Part shown: positions 46,760 through 59,676 of the stretch, one piece after another
Layout of the letters: each line of letters opens with the position of its first letter
Numbering within the stretch: position 1 is the first letter of the stretch
Assembly (NCBI GenBank): GCA_013180625.2
Contig: SNVD02009732.1
Span: forward strand, 62,001 to 126,000
Direction: 5' to 3'
Length of the DNA stretch: 64,000 nt
Origin: Boswellia sacra
Taxonomy: Eukaryota; Streptophyta; Magnoliopsida; Sapindales; Burseraceae
Translations under genes and position numbers: made by a program
Notes under the pieces: generated by a model
What the model was told of the DNA's origin: nothing
What the model saw: only the letters and a program-made list of their open reading frames with translations
The model's database searches: none

Positions 46760-48130
46760 CAATACGTCTGACGTATGGTCCAGCAGCAACTGTAGCGCTA
46801 CTGTGTATGGGGTGGGTGGATTGATGACACTTGGCAGCATCATGGAGAAAAAGACGAGAAAATGGAATGGGTAGCAGCCGGTTTCATTCACCTGAAATGT
46901 TCCCGCCAAAGACATGCATTGTTCCCGCCCGAATTATGTAATAATATATTATTCATATGATGGCATGTATAACTTGCGAAATATCATAAATAAATAATAT
47001 TATATATTCATAATTTTAATTTGTGAAATTGAACATAATCAATTTTTTATAGGACTTGTAAATACTATTGGTTATGTTGTACAAAGAATAAAGTAGGTAA
47101 AATCTAATAATTCAAAATTCATGTAAAATTCGAAATCGTCTATAAAAATCGTAAAGAAAAGTAAAGTGGGTAAAATCTAATAATTCAAAATTCATTTAAA
47201 ATTTGAAATTGTGTCAATAAAAGACGTAAACAAACTTATAAAATTATAAATATTTATATAAAAGTTGTGGGATTTACTAGAGTTCAACAATTGGATCGGT
47301 ATAGTTGACGTTGTAACTGGGGCTACTGGATCTCTGGCACTTGGCATCAAATTGAGAAAAAAAGCTAAAAACCAATACAACTTACTGCCTGTTTCAAGAA
47401 TCGATTGTCTCCCGATCCCCAAGTGTGCCAAATTCATTACATTAAATTTTGAAATATAAATTAAATAAGTGATTTAATTACTTGTGGACCAATAATATTC
47501 TTAGTTCAATAACTAACATTAATAAATATGTAATTTAAATGTACAAATAAATAAATAAGTAATTATAATTACTTGCAGATCATTAATAGTCATCATTCAA
47601 TATATAAAATTAAGTCTTTTATTGTATAAATATGTATTTAATTTTACAAATAATAAGAAAATTAAATTAAGAGTTATAAAATAAAGAAAGTAGATGTTAT
47701 TTTTTTTATTTTAAGTTAATTTTACCAAAGTATTATATATGGAGGAATAAAAATAAATTGACATGAAGATAATATAAATATAAAAAAAATATTATAAGTA
47801 AATTTCAACAAAGTAATCTAATATGCAAGAAAAAAATTAAATAAATAAAAAAAATATATTAAGGAAATAGTGAAAGTTAATTTTACCAAAGTAATCTAAT
47901 ATGCAAGAAAAAAATTAAATAAACAAGAAAAATATAAATATTAAGAAAATATTGAAAGTTCATTTTGCCAAAGTAATCTAATATGCAAGAAAAGGGACGG
48001 GCTAGAGTCCAGTCCCTATAGCTGTACATCAGCTACTATAGACGTAGCGAATGAGAACTTGACAATTGGTGCAATGACTGAAGAAGAGACAAAAACATAA
48101 ACTGGCCACAACCGGTTACCAAAATTGGCT
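46760..48130. repeat. Three MULE-end-like modules
   Basis: Modules near 46,768-46,890, 47,300-47,410 and 48,005-48,130 share a loose pattern: a ggtccagcagc/agtccagtcc or similar word, a gtag/gctac step, ttggcatc/ttggcagcatca, a gagaaaaa run and a ccggtt/cctgtttc word. A reverse-complement relative lies at 60,710-60,775. Confidence 0.4.
47728..47990. repeat. Tandem repeat, ~80-bp period, about 3 copies
   Basis: The word aagtaatctaatatgcaag recurs at 47,811, 47,889 and 47,971, with a partial fourth start at 47,728 (gttaattttaccaaagta). Confidence 0.9.
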
Positions 48131-48196
48131 CCCTTCGTGCCTATCATAGATGTACCTCTCGCACCATATTTTATTAATATTTAGTTAAATTATAAA

Positions 48197-48198
<2 letters not shown>

Positions 48199-48234
<36 letters not shown>
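48199..48234. repeat. (AT)n microsatellite
   Basis: Uninterrupted at repeat. Confidence 0.95.
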
Positions 48235-48238
<4 letters not shown>

Positions 48239-48929
48239 CAATTGTGATTATATTAAAATATAAATAAACATAATAATATTATCAACAAAATACAGTTGGA
48301 CCCAATACTTTATTATCATTTCTAATTGTATATTATTAAATGTACAATATTTTATTATGATTTTAGACTATCCGTTATTTTTATTAAGATAATATAATAT
48401 GAAATATATAAAAGTACATACATAATAATATTAAAAAAAAATATTTTAACAACCCTCAAGTAATTCAATATATAGATGTATTTGTAATGTTATAAATTAA
48501 AATTATGTATTATATCTAAAAAAATACGTTACAAGTAGTTAAAGAAAATAATATAAATAACAAAAGAAATCAAGAAATAAAACAATAAAATAAAAATCGT
48601 AAACGACAAATAAAAGTCATTAACTGTACGTATACAACCAATAAACGAAATTACTGTTTATAAAATAAAAAGTAGACATCATTTTTTAACATCATTTTTT
48701 AATAAAGTTACTTTTATAAAAACATCTAATAGGCAAGAATACAAATTAAATAAATTAAAATAGTTTTTAATGATCAAAACCACCCAATTTTGTACATAGA
48801 TTTAAAGAAAAAGAAATTAGTTATCAATCTTTAAAGGCTATTGTTATTAATTGATAAACATATATATGGAAAAAATTATATTTAAAACAATAAAAGTTAT
48901 AAAATAAAAATTTGTAAAAATAAAAAAAT

Positions 48930-51900
48930 ATTAATGTTATTATTATTTGTAATTTCGTATACAAGTCGTAAAAGTGTATAATAGTTGTAAACAGGTTCAT
49001 AAAAGTCGTAAATTGATGTGTAAAAGTCATGAATAAGCATTCTATCCATTTTAAAGAGAACTATCTAGAGTTTCACTATTCCATATAGATGTCGTAAACG
49101 CCAAAAAAAAAAAATTGCAAACGGCCTATGCTAAGAAATGACTATTTACAATTTTGTATAAAAGTAATAGAATGGTATGTGAAAGTCGTAAATAGCTATA
49201 CAAAAATCATAAATGATTGTACAAAAGTCGCAAACAATGTTAGTTTTAATCCTAAAAGAGGCATAACCATAATTTTACTATAAAAGTTGTAAATAGGTGT
49301 ATAAATCTTGCAAATAAATGTTTAAAAGTCATAAATAGATGTATAAATGTCATAAATACCTAAAAGAAAGTTGTAAGTGGACTTATAAATGGCGTAAATG
49401 GCCTATACTGAGAAATAGTAACTTGCAATTTTGTATAAAAGGCATAAATTGTATACAAGTCGTAAATGGATGTATAAAAGTCATAAATGTCTAAAAAAAG
49501 TTGTAAGCTGACATATAAATGCGTAAACAGCCTGTGCTGAGAAACGATCATTTGTAATCTTGTATAAAAGTCGTAAACTTAGTTGTAAAAGTCATAATGG
49601 ATATATATAAAAGTTATAAATGACCGCATAAAAGTCATAAACAAGGATACTTTTCATCACAAGAAATAGATAACCATAATTTCACTATAAAAGTCATAAA
49701 TGGTCGTATAAATGACGTAAATAAATGTATAAAAGTTGTGAACAAGTGTATAAAAATATCGAGCAAATGAATATATATAGAAGTCGTGAATGGATGTATA
49801 AATGTCATAAATTTGTAAATAAATTTTGTAAATGGATATATATAAATGTCAAAAATGGCCTGTGCTAAGAAATGGTCATTTGTAATTTTGTATAAAAGAC
49901 GTAAAATTAGTTGTAAAAGTCGTAAATAAGTATATAAAACTCGATAAATAACTATATAAAAATAGTAAACAAGGTAGTTTTTTTCCAAGGAAGAAATAAC
50001 CAAAATTTCGCTATAAACAGACATATAAATTTCTCAAATGAATGTATAAAAATCGTAAACAGACATATAAATGTTGCAATTGAATGAATAAAAGTCATAA
50101 ATCAATGTATACTTATCATAAATACCTAAAAAAAGTTGTAAACAAATGTATAAATGTAGTAAATGGCTTATACTAAGAAATGGTCATTTGTAATTTTGTA
50201 TAAATATCGTAAATAAGTAGGTAAAATTCATAAATGAATATATAAAAATTGAAAATGTTTATATAAAAGTTGTAAATGAGATTAGTTTTCATCTTAAGGG
50301 AGACAACCAAAATTTCACTATTTCATATCAATGTCGCAAATAAATGTATAAAAGTCATAAATATGTGTATAAAAATCATAAATTAATATATAAAAGCCAT
50401 AAATGTACGTATCAAAGTCATAAATGCATTTAAAATTCGTCAATAGATGTATAAATATTAGGTTCTTGCCTAAAAAATGTTGTATACAGACTTATAAAAG
50501 TCGTAACAACCTATTTTTAGAAACGGATATCTGAAATCTCGTAAAAAATAGTAAACGGATATATAAAAGTTGTATATGGACGTATAAAAGTTATAAATTT
50601 ATTTAAGAGTCTTTAAACAATGTACAAATATTGTAAATACGTAAAAAATATTGTAGACAGACTTATAAAAGGAGTAAACTACACTAGTTTGAGAAACAAA
50701 CATTTGAAATCTCAAAAAAAAGTCGTAAGCATTCGTATAAAAAGTTATATATGATGTTACTTTTCATCAACATAATTTCACTATAAAAGTTGTAAATAGG
50801 TATATAAATCTTGTAAATGAATGTTTAAAAGTCATAAATATATGTATAAATGTTATAAATGCCTAAAACGAACCTGTAAGCAGACTTATAAATGTCGTAA
50901 ATGGCTATGCTAAGAAATGGTCATTTGTAATTTTGTATAAAAGACATAAACTTAGTTGTAAAAGTCACAAATGGGTATATAAAACTCAATAATAACTGTA
51001 TAAAAATAGTAAACAAGGTAGTTTTTATCCAAAGAAGAAATAACCAAAATTTCACTATAAACGGGCATATAAATATCGCAAATGAATGTATAAAAATCGT
51101 AAACAAATATATAAATGTTGTAATTGGATGAATAAATGTCGTAAATCAATGTATACTTATCGTAAATACCTAAAAAAATTGTAAACAAATGTATAAATGT
51201 AGTAAATGGCTTATGCTAAGAAATGGTCATTTGCAAATTTTGTGTAAATATCGTAAACAAATATGTGTAAAATTCATAAATGAATATATAAAAGTTAAAA
51301 ATGTCTATATAAAAGTTGTAAATGAGGTTAGTTTTCATCCTAAGGGAGACAACCAATATTGAGAACTATTTCATATAAATGTTGTAAATAAATGTATAAA
51401 AGCCATAAATATGTGTATGAAAGCCATAAATGTACGTATCAAAGTCATAAATGCATTTAAAAGTCATCAACAGATGTATAAATATTGTAAATGCCTAAAA
51501 AAATATTGTACACAGACTTATGAAAGTCGTAAAATATTTTGAGAAACAGATATTTGAAATCTCGTAAAAAGTAGTAAACAAATATATAAAAGTTGTAAAT
51601 GTATGTATAAAAGTCATAAATTTATTTAAATATCGTAAATTTATTTAAGAGTCATCAACAGATGTATAAATATTATAAATGCCTAAAAAAATGTTGTACA
51701 CGGACTTATGAAAGTCGTAACAACCTATTTTTAGAAACAGATATTTGAAATCTCATAAAAAGTAGTAAATAGATATATAAAAGTTGTATATGGACGTATA
51801 AAAGTTATAAATTCATTTAAGAGTCGTAAACGATGTACAAGTATTGTAAATACCTAAAAAATATTGTAGACTGACTTATAAAAGGTGTAAACTACATTAG

Positions 51901-52020
51901 TTTGAGAAACAAACATTTGAAATCTCAAAAAAAAGTCGTATAAAAAGTCATATATGAGGTTACTTTTCATCCTAAAGAAGAGATAAACAAATTTTACTGT
52001 TTGATATAAAAATCATAAAC
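48930..52020. repeat. ~3-kb array of degenerate ~21-bp gtcgtaaa units
   Basis: A word close to tgtataaaagtcgtaaatgga recurs well over a hundred times, spaced mostly about 20-21 bases, with core variants gtcgtaaa, gtcataaa and gttgtaaa. Recurrent longer landmarks (gctaagaaatggtcatttg; ttttcatcctaagg; cctaaaaaaagttgta) mark a higher-order unit of about 1.05 kb, present at about 49,650-50,760 and 50,770-51,960. Sparse units also occur at 47,140-47,270, near 48,590-48,640 and at 54,430-54,460. The short frames inside are by-products of the period. Confidence 0.88.
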
Positions 52021-52031
52021 AAATGAAGAAT

Positions 52032-52150
52032 ATAATTAATACTTGTTCAACTTATAAAATCTTTTTTTTTTCAAATAACAAGTCTTATACATATTTTCCT
52101 TCTTAAACTTTACTGCTTTTACTCAGTAGAGAAATAAACACATAAATAAC
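52032..52150. repeat. ~120-bp direct repeat, left copy
   Basis: Matches 54,136-54,250 in the same orientation: taattaatactt, caacttataaaatctt, attttccttcttaaac and gtagagaaataa in the same order. The copies are 2.1 kb apart. Confidence 0.88.
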
Positions 52151-54135
52151 TAATGAATATAAAATATTACATAATTACATATATCAATATTTATTACATA
52201 ATTTTTGGCACCTGAAAATTTCCCAAATTTGTAATATGGATATAATCTATATTTGTAAATTTATCAATTTATATATTTTTTAAATAATGTCATGATTAAT
52301 TAGTTTTTTAATCTATAATTGCATGATAATTAATCAACTAGGTGGAAAATTAATTTTTACTACATATAATGTAATTGACATGTAATGTACCATGCATTAG
52401 GAAAGAACTAGTTTATTAAAGCTATATTTAACATAATCAACTAATAACTTGATGTAATAATAGATAATTATTATAATATAGAGAGACTTAATTACGTATA
52501 CTAATTATTGTCATATATAATTTCATTATTAGAAATCTACTGATTTTAATGTCACATCATATTAGAACAGAAAAAATTGATTTAAAATAATCAATATTTT
52601 AAAAAATTAAATTAAATTACTTCTAATATTTTAGTATGTAATATATACTAATGTAATAAAATAATTAAATAAATTTCATATTTAGTTTATTTTATCCAAT
52701 TTTATCATAATTGTAATTAATTTATACAATTTATTTATATATAATTATCTTAATTGAAGTTAAATTGATCCAAAATGTAAACACTCGTTGGTATTTGATT
52801 TACTAGTTATACAATTCTAAAATACAACTTCTTCTACATGTAGTTGATTGATTAGGAATCAATTTGATAAGTTTTTATATGCATACAAATTAATTAAAAG
52901 TTAAAATCTCATAATAAATCATGTTATTTTACCATACATATATCTAATGAATTCAATAGAGATCATTGTTTTATAAAATAAATGTTTCGTACGTATCAAT
53001 ACTTGTGCAATATTTTATACGTAATAAAGAAAGGTTATAATATGCTTTCTTAATATCTACTAACCACCATGTTATTAGATAATTTTTACAAATTTAAATA
53101 TTACAAAGATTATTATTTTAATATGTGCTATATATTTATAATAAAAATGAAATAACCTGGTATAACGTCTTGAAAATTAAAAATTTCTATTAAAGTTGTA
53201 TACAATATTTATAAATTAAATAATATTATTATGAAAATTATCTAATAAACTAAGTAATTACTTTCATATTTAATTGGGTTTATTAATTCTTATCATATAG
53301 GCACGTCAATAAATTAATTAATGTTTTTTTCCCATTATCTTAATTAAAATAAATCATGTTCAAATAAAAATTTTCAATTTAGTTTGATTGATTAATAAGT
53401 TATGAATCAATTTAACATTATAAATTTATTTATATAATTATCTTAATTAATTTCAATCTAATTTAAAATTTCTATACATGTATTTTAAAATTCCTATAAT
53501 CTAAATTTCTATATGTAGTTTAATTGGTTAATAATTAAATTAGTAAAGTATAAAACTAAATCGAAGGAATTCATTTCTACCTAAACTAGAGTTGAAAAAT
53601 TAATTAATTTTTTTTCATATATACAACATGTTTACTTTGGAAAAATAATTTAATCTACTGAATTACATTTGAATGAATATCTAAATATTTTATCACTAAA
53701 CATATAGACAAAATTTAAAAATTTTATTATTTATGTTATAAAAATGGTATAATATTATCGTTAAGTAGTTAAATTTATAAATTTTTATTTAAAAAACTTG
53801 TATTAAGAATAATTTGAGTTTCATAATACACTTAATTATAATATTAAAAATCAAAAGATTTTATACCATCTAATACGTATTAATACCAATCATGATTTGT
53901 CATCAAATATTAAAAAAACTTCATAATTATTACAAGTTCATAATTCATAATACATTATTCAAGAATCTCTGCAATTATAACATTCCATCGTCCAACTCAT
54001 TTTCAACAACTTGTACAAAAAAGAAAAGAAAAGAAAAGAAAAATATTATAACAATATTTGAAAAAAAGAAAAAGAAAAAGCAAACTATCATAATAAAAAT
54101 TATAACATCTCAATGTAATTACCTAATCAAGAAAA
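52151..54135. other. Very AT-rich block between direct repeats
   Basis: No coding region seen. It holds many short A/T palindromes, and an aaaag microsatellite near 54,020-54,080. It could be the body of a short element with the flanking 120-bp copies as terminal repeats, but no TG...CA ends or primer site were found. Confidence 0.5.
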
Positions 54136-54250
54136 ATAATTAATACTTATTCAACTTATAAAATCTTTCATCAAATAATATATCTTATATATATTTTCCT
54201 TCTTAAACTCTACTGATCTAAAGAGTAGAGAAATAAGCAAATAATTAGTT
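54136..54250. repeat. ~120-bp direct repeat, right copy
   Basis: Partner of 52,032-52,150. Confidence 0.88.
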
Positions 54251-56030
54251 AATTAGCAGAAAATATAACTTCCAAAAAAATCAATTTTTTTTCCAAGCCA
54301 ATATACTAGTTGCAGAACAATAAGTTAGGGTCACACAGAATAACACCCTAATTTAGAAAATATAACTTCAACAAGAAATCAAATTTTCAAGCCTAGGCTT
54401 CCGATGTAATGACATATACCCATTTTTATAATGTCATATAAAAGTTGTAAATGATCACATAAAAAGCATTACAATATTAAATCTGGCTAAACAAATGACA
54501 TTACAACATTAATTAATATATCTCAACTAAGACAAATACTTATCTGTTGATAAAAATCTATGAACTCAAACTTTTATCCTTTTCCCTCCATAAATATTCT
54601 CCCCAGCCAAAAACAGAATATAAAAGCTTCATCATATCAAGTTAGTTTCAAAATTACCACAATATGTTTGGTATGAATAAAAGCTGTTCTTTTTTTTCCT
54701 TTTTCTTTTACTCACAATTCAGCTACCATTTGTGTTCAATTGGGATGGAATAGGTTATGCTTCATACTGACAAATCATTATATAATATCACTAACATTTT
54801 TTTGGGTATTTATAAACCATAACTAATTGATATTAAAGTACTTCCTACCTATTTATTGCCAATTTTTCGTACATCATCAAAGGCATATTCCAAGAAGGAA
54901 TTTTCTTTTAAAAAATAAAGATTTAAAATCCTCAAGATAGACTTGTTTAAATCACAACACTTACCTTTATACGAAGAGCGCGATATTCTATTGCTAAGCC
55001 AATAATTCCCTAAAACTAAGAAAATATAAAGTGATCAATCGGGCAAATAAGTTGATATTGAAGCAACTATATATTCAAAATTTTAAATATTAAATAATCG
55101 GAATTAGTATGATTCAAATATTTTGATTTCTTAGTTTCTAATTTATGTTTATTAACATAAACATAAATTATGTAAATGAATAGTGTATGATTCTTGACTA
55201 TTATATTCATCTTCTTATTTAAAACATAAGGCTGTTTATTGAATAAAAGTATAAAAACCAATTTAGATAAATTTTGATAAACAAAAAACTATAAGTTTTT
55301 ATCGTACTTTAAGTAAGTGTTACATTAAAAAGAAAAATCTGAAAAAGGGCTTACACTTAATTCTAAGTAAAAATAAATACATAGACAAAAAAAAAATTTA
55401 ATTAATTACTTCAAATTATATTTCATAAAAAACATAACACATACAATATATCCCGCATATCAAGTTTTTTATAACTAATAAGAAAGAAAATCAAATAATT
55501 CAATAAATAATTATAAAGTAGAGAAAATTAAATTAAGATGAATAAACATAAATTTTTATAATGGTAATGTTATGAACTAAAAATAAATATTTTTTTTTTT
55601 GGTAAAATATTTGGGTTACAAATTTTTATGATAATTACATTAAGAAAATGGGTTTTGCAATAACTTCTGTTAACTTCTTTATGGCTCCAATTTTATATAT
55701 TATTGGTGGCTTGCCCTTTTTTTGACATAATACTTGCGATTTATTTAATTCAAATATAGAAATATAGATTGATTTGGAAGTTTCCAAACGTGGGGTTCAT
55801 TCTTTGTTCCTATTAAAAAAAAGAAAATTCAATGTAGTATTTGCATATATTCAATCTAGTAAACTATAAATCTATCTTGTTTTCATTTCCTTTTAATTGT
55901 TATACAATTGAATTTCATCCTGCTGTGCAATGCTAAACTTCCTAAATCCAATAAAGAATGAAAATAAGACATTTATAAGATAATTCATTTGAATAGCTCT
56001 TTCTTAAGCATGACTGCACCTATTTTTCAC
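54251..56030. other. AT-rich stretch, no gene
   Basis: Only short frames. A couple of stray gtcgtaaa-type units lie near 54,440. No RNA gene or transposon ends seen. Confidence 0.55.
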
Positions 56031-56039
56031 CAAATTCAG

Positions 56040-56240
56040 AATGCAATTGGCTAATCTCGCTTTCGTGAATTCGGTCTAATACATAACCTCAACTGTATGC
56101 CTCATTGACGGCCTTCTTGCGCTTATATCTACACATTGCAGAGCCAATCCCATCATCTAATTTGTAATGGCAAAATGATGGCGTCCTAGTGTCTTCATCA
56201 ACATAGTTACCAAGATCACTGCATCTTTTAGCCTTCTAAA
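56040..56240 (-). other. Open minus-strand stretch, unidentified
   Basis: The minus strand reads CSDLGNYVDEDTRTPSFCHY, KLDDGIGSAMCRYKRKKAV, NEAYS. It looks more coding-like than its surroundings and is downstream of the kinase exon on the same strand, but I recognise no family. Possibly a degraded 3' exon or an unrelated fragment. Confidence 0.3.
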
Positions 56241-56767
56241 CAGAAATTGTATGAAGAGTAATTATGCAAATAATTATTTTCCTTCTAATGAACTACAATT
56301 AACAATATAAACAAGGAGGTTAAGCCTCAAATGCATGAAATCATTTCTGCAAATAATTTTGATCGTAATTAGGCTCAGTCTTAGCTTTCAGGACTTTATA
56401 TAATAATAATGGTTGCAGTACTAAAATAGAAATCCATTTCCATATGCCTGTAATACCAAGTTTTGGTCTGAGCTAGGTAGATACCTACAATACCAAGCTT
56501 TGGTCTGAGCTAGTTAGATACATGTAATACCAACTTTTGTTCTGAGCATAAAGTTTCATGTACCTCTACTCCATTTCCATATATCTGTAAGTTCTGCTTC
56601 AATTATAGTTTCACTGATTGTCTGATGTATATAAATTGAAAGCTAATTGGAGTACAAGGGAAAAGAAAAAATAGCGTTGACAACAAGGTAATATTGTCTG
56701 CATGGCACAATTCAAGCAGTAATTACTCGATAATCCAAAAGCAAGATAAGAAAAACTTCTACAAGGT

Positions 56768-58144
56768 GCAAAATTACCTCATCAACAAAGTTTTGGTTTG
56801 GGGTATATAGAAGTCTCTTGTTTGGCACAATAGACCCATCTTGAAGCAATCTCTTATAAGCTAAACCAAATAAACCTTCACCTATGATACTGCTCTCATT
56901 GAAATTCTTTGTAACATGTTTCAGCTCTAAAGCAAATAATTGCCACAAATTTTGTGTACCGCTAGAAGAGACAACACTAGGATAGGGTTAAGTTCTTCCC
57001 AACTCAACTGTTAAAAAAAAGGTAAAATAAGGGTAAATTTTATTGAGAACCTTAATTTTTATAAGAAAGAATTTTGTTTGATGCATTGAGCCCAAAAGTA
57101 CAAGAGACAGTTCATAATCGATGCAGCTAAACATATTACATGCTTTTACAGTTCAATGCCTAATACTATATCAGCCTTACCATGTCCAGACAAAGCTTTA
57201 TGGTAAGAAATAACAGGGCTGGTAGATTGTTGCAAATATATACTAATTCCATCAAAATTGTTACATCTATTGACTATATAAAGATGCCATTATTATTCGT
57301 AAACATGATGAACAAGAAATAAACTTTTTCAGATTGATCGATGGAGTACTTAAATACCAAGAATCTCAATCAGGAATGCTGCTAGATACATGTGCAATTG
57401 ACTCTTTCTGCTGCACTCCACTACAAGCTAGCCCCCTAATACCTAAGATCACCAAATTCCTAACTGCATGACATATTGAGAGTTAAGGCAACATGAGATC
57501 CTATGTGAACCAAATTATAGAGCTAGTCTGTTCAGATTCAATTCACTTCAAGAATGCTAGTCAAAACCTAGTGACAATCTATTTCACTCTTGTTTCTTTT
57601 GCAGTATTATGTGATTCAAAATGTTACAGTTTTAGAAACTAATAAGCCCTCTAAAATCTGCATCTTTTTTACAAAGTTTAGAACTAAGACTATCCCAAAT
57701 TTTTTTCTTTCTTTTAAGCTAGCAGTTATGACTGAGCTATGCCTCTTTGTCTGAGGTGATTTCTGATTTGAGTCACTAATGGAAAGTTGTCTCTCATTCA
57801 GGATTAAATGATCAACAAAATAATATAGCATGTCATCTCACTCTTCCATCTGAATAACTAAGAAAGTCATTATTTTGTACGTTTTTTGTCAGACAATAAG
57901 AACGATTAACTTACCTGAAGGACATGGTACAAAAGACTCTCCCTCAGAGGTTTGCCTGATTGATCTTTTAACACGCATCAAGCAGATGTAAATGAGCACC
58001 ACAAAGCCAATCACAAGCAAAACTGTACCAACACCACCAACTACGGCAGCTACTCTCTGTTTTCTTGGTTTCTTAACATCAACTTGTTTCATTGGTGTAA
58101 CTATCGGAACATCATTGTTTCCATCAACTGAACTGCTATCCTCC
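56768..58144 (-). pseudogene. Receptor-like kinase fragment: TM exon and kinase N-lobe exon
   Basis: Two minus-strand exons. At about 58,144-57,915: SSVDGNNDVPIVTP, PRKQRVAAVVGG, then a membrane span (VGTVLLVIGFVVLIYICLM), a basic stop-transfer and EGESFVPCPS, with acceptor aacag and donor gtaagt. At about 56,980-56,768: FALELKHVTKNFNESSIIGE, GLFGLAYKRLLQDGSIVPNK and LYTPNQNFVDE, with donor gtaatt. The second is the kinase subdomain I-II region; the Gly loop GEGLFG and the Lys in VPNK are kept, though VAIK has become VPNK. The ectodomain and the rest of the kinase are absent. The intron between holds no coding sequence I recognise. Confidence 0.82.
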
Positions 58145-58149
58145 TGTTT

Positions 58150-59676
58150 TTCAAAACACAGTACTTTTCTTGACGTTCAAGAGTTTGAGAAAAAGGAATT
58201 TGGAGCAAAAGAAAGTGCACAGATTTCAACAATCTTGTGGTAATATAAGATCCTTAGATTTGCACTTCCTATATTAATGAGACACTCTTTTGGATGAAAA
58301 GAATAGAAATCTTTAATTCTAGTCTGCCCTACTCAATTCATATATTTATCTCCTAAATTACATTTTATCAAACAAACAAGGAGTTAAAATAGGGCAGTCA
58401 TATTCAACATGGAAGTTTTAACAAGGCAACACCCAAGAGAATAATGTATCATAAATTTGCAGATACAACAAAATGTTATAAACCTTTTCATTATAAAATT
58501 TACAGATCACAATACATGCACAAAAACAAATTTGCAGATCATGATATATGCATACAAACAAATTACACATCATGCATAGAACAACAAATGATCATTTGCC
58601 AAGGTACAACAACAAAACAAACCTGTTCGACATTACAAAAGTAATTAAGGTCATCATGTATATTGATAACAAATTTATCGTTCATACAAATAATTATTAA
58701 TCTATTAACATTGATATTTATGGTCCCAAAACCCTGACCTAGGTATTTCGATTTCTGCATAAATGGAAATTTTCCTCTGCTAGACGAAACATGATGGAGA
58801 TAGGTATTCATTCAGCATAATCTACAGATGCAAAAATGCATGCGCATCTGATCATGCAATAACAAACATTTCATATGCATTCAACTGTGTAATGTAATGC
58901 GGCGTGTCTCAATGTAAGGCCTGCCTATTACATGGACTTTTTTTTGTAATGTAAATCGGTTTATACAGATGTAATTAAACGAATTAAACATATCACTTGC
59001 ATCACATATCATCATCAAACACTAATTTCTCCTCACAAACCTTATGTCTGAAGTAACAAAATACAATAAAAATCGTAATAAATCCCTCCTCCCATAAACG
59101 TGGTTGACGAAAGGGGTGAGAAGTAATTCATTAACCAGCAGCCATGGGCAAGAGTGTACCATTTTTACCATGTTTATCAATTATCCCTTGAAAAATAGAC
59201 AGAGACATGTTTCAAAATGCAGCAACAAAACTAATAATTAAACCCCACTGCCGTGATTAAAAGTTTCGAATAAGTTGTGAATATGAATCAAATAAACCTT
59301 GAAGATGCTACAAATAACTCACCAAAGCAATAAACTAACAACTTCTTTCCACAGAAATTGTCTCGCTGTCAACAAAGCTGATATCCTGTGGTCGCTAAAA
59401 ACCAGGGATTCACAAGTAATCTGATGCCACTGCCTCAAAGCCACAGGTGCGGGTTATACCCTAATGGAAAATATATTCTGCACCGTAGAAACCCAGTGCC
59501 TAACAGTCATTGTCTGAAACTCGCTCACTATAAAACCTGCTGACTGATAATCCACAATCTAATAACCATCGCGTTAAAACACACAGCCTCAACACCCACG
59601 CTGTGAAATCCGACTGCCTGAAAACCCCCCACGGCTATATCATAGCCTACTCAAGATGAAGTTTAGTAAATTAAAG
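58150..59676. other. No gene recognised
   Basis: AT-rich DNA with a more balanced stretch at 59,340-59,640 that might be a former 5' region of the kinase gene. No ectodomain exons were found. Confidence 0.5.

Noticed and set aside
49635..50024. 129-residue minus-strand protein in the array
   Set aside because: Composition follows the 21-base period; no start context or domain.
48930..52020. CRISPR-like array
   Set aside because: Units are contiguous and degenerate with no unique spacers, and the genome is a plant nuclear one.
53892..54143. Lys/Asn-rich 83-residue frame
   Set aside because: Driven by aaaag microsatellite and AT-rich DNA.
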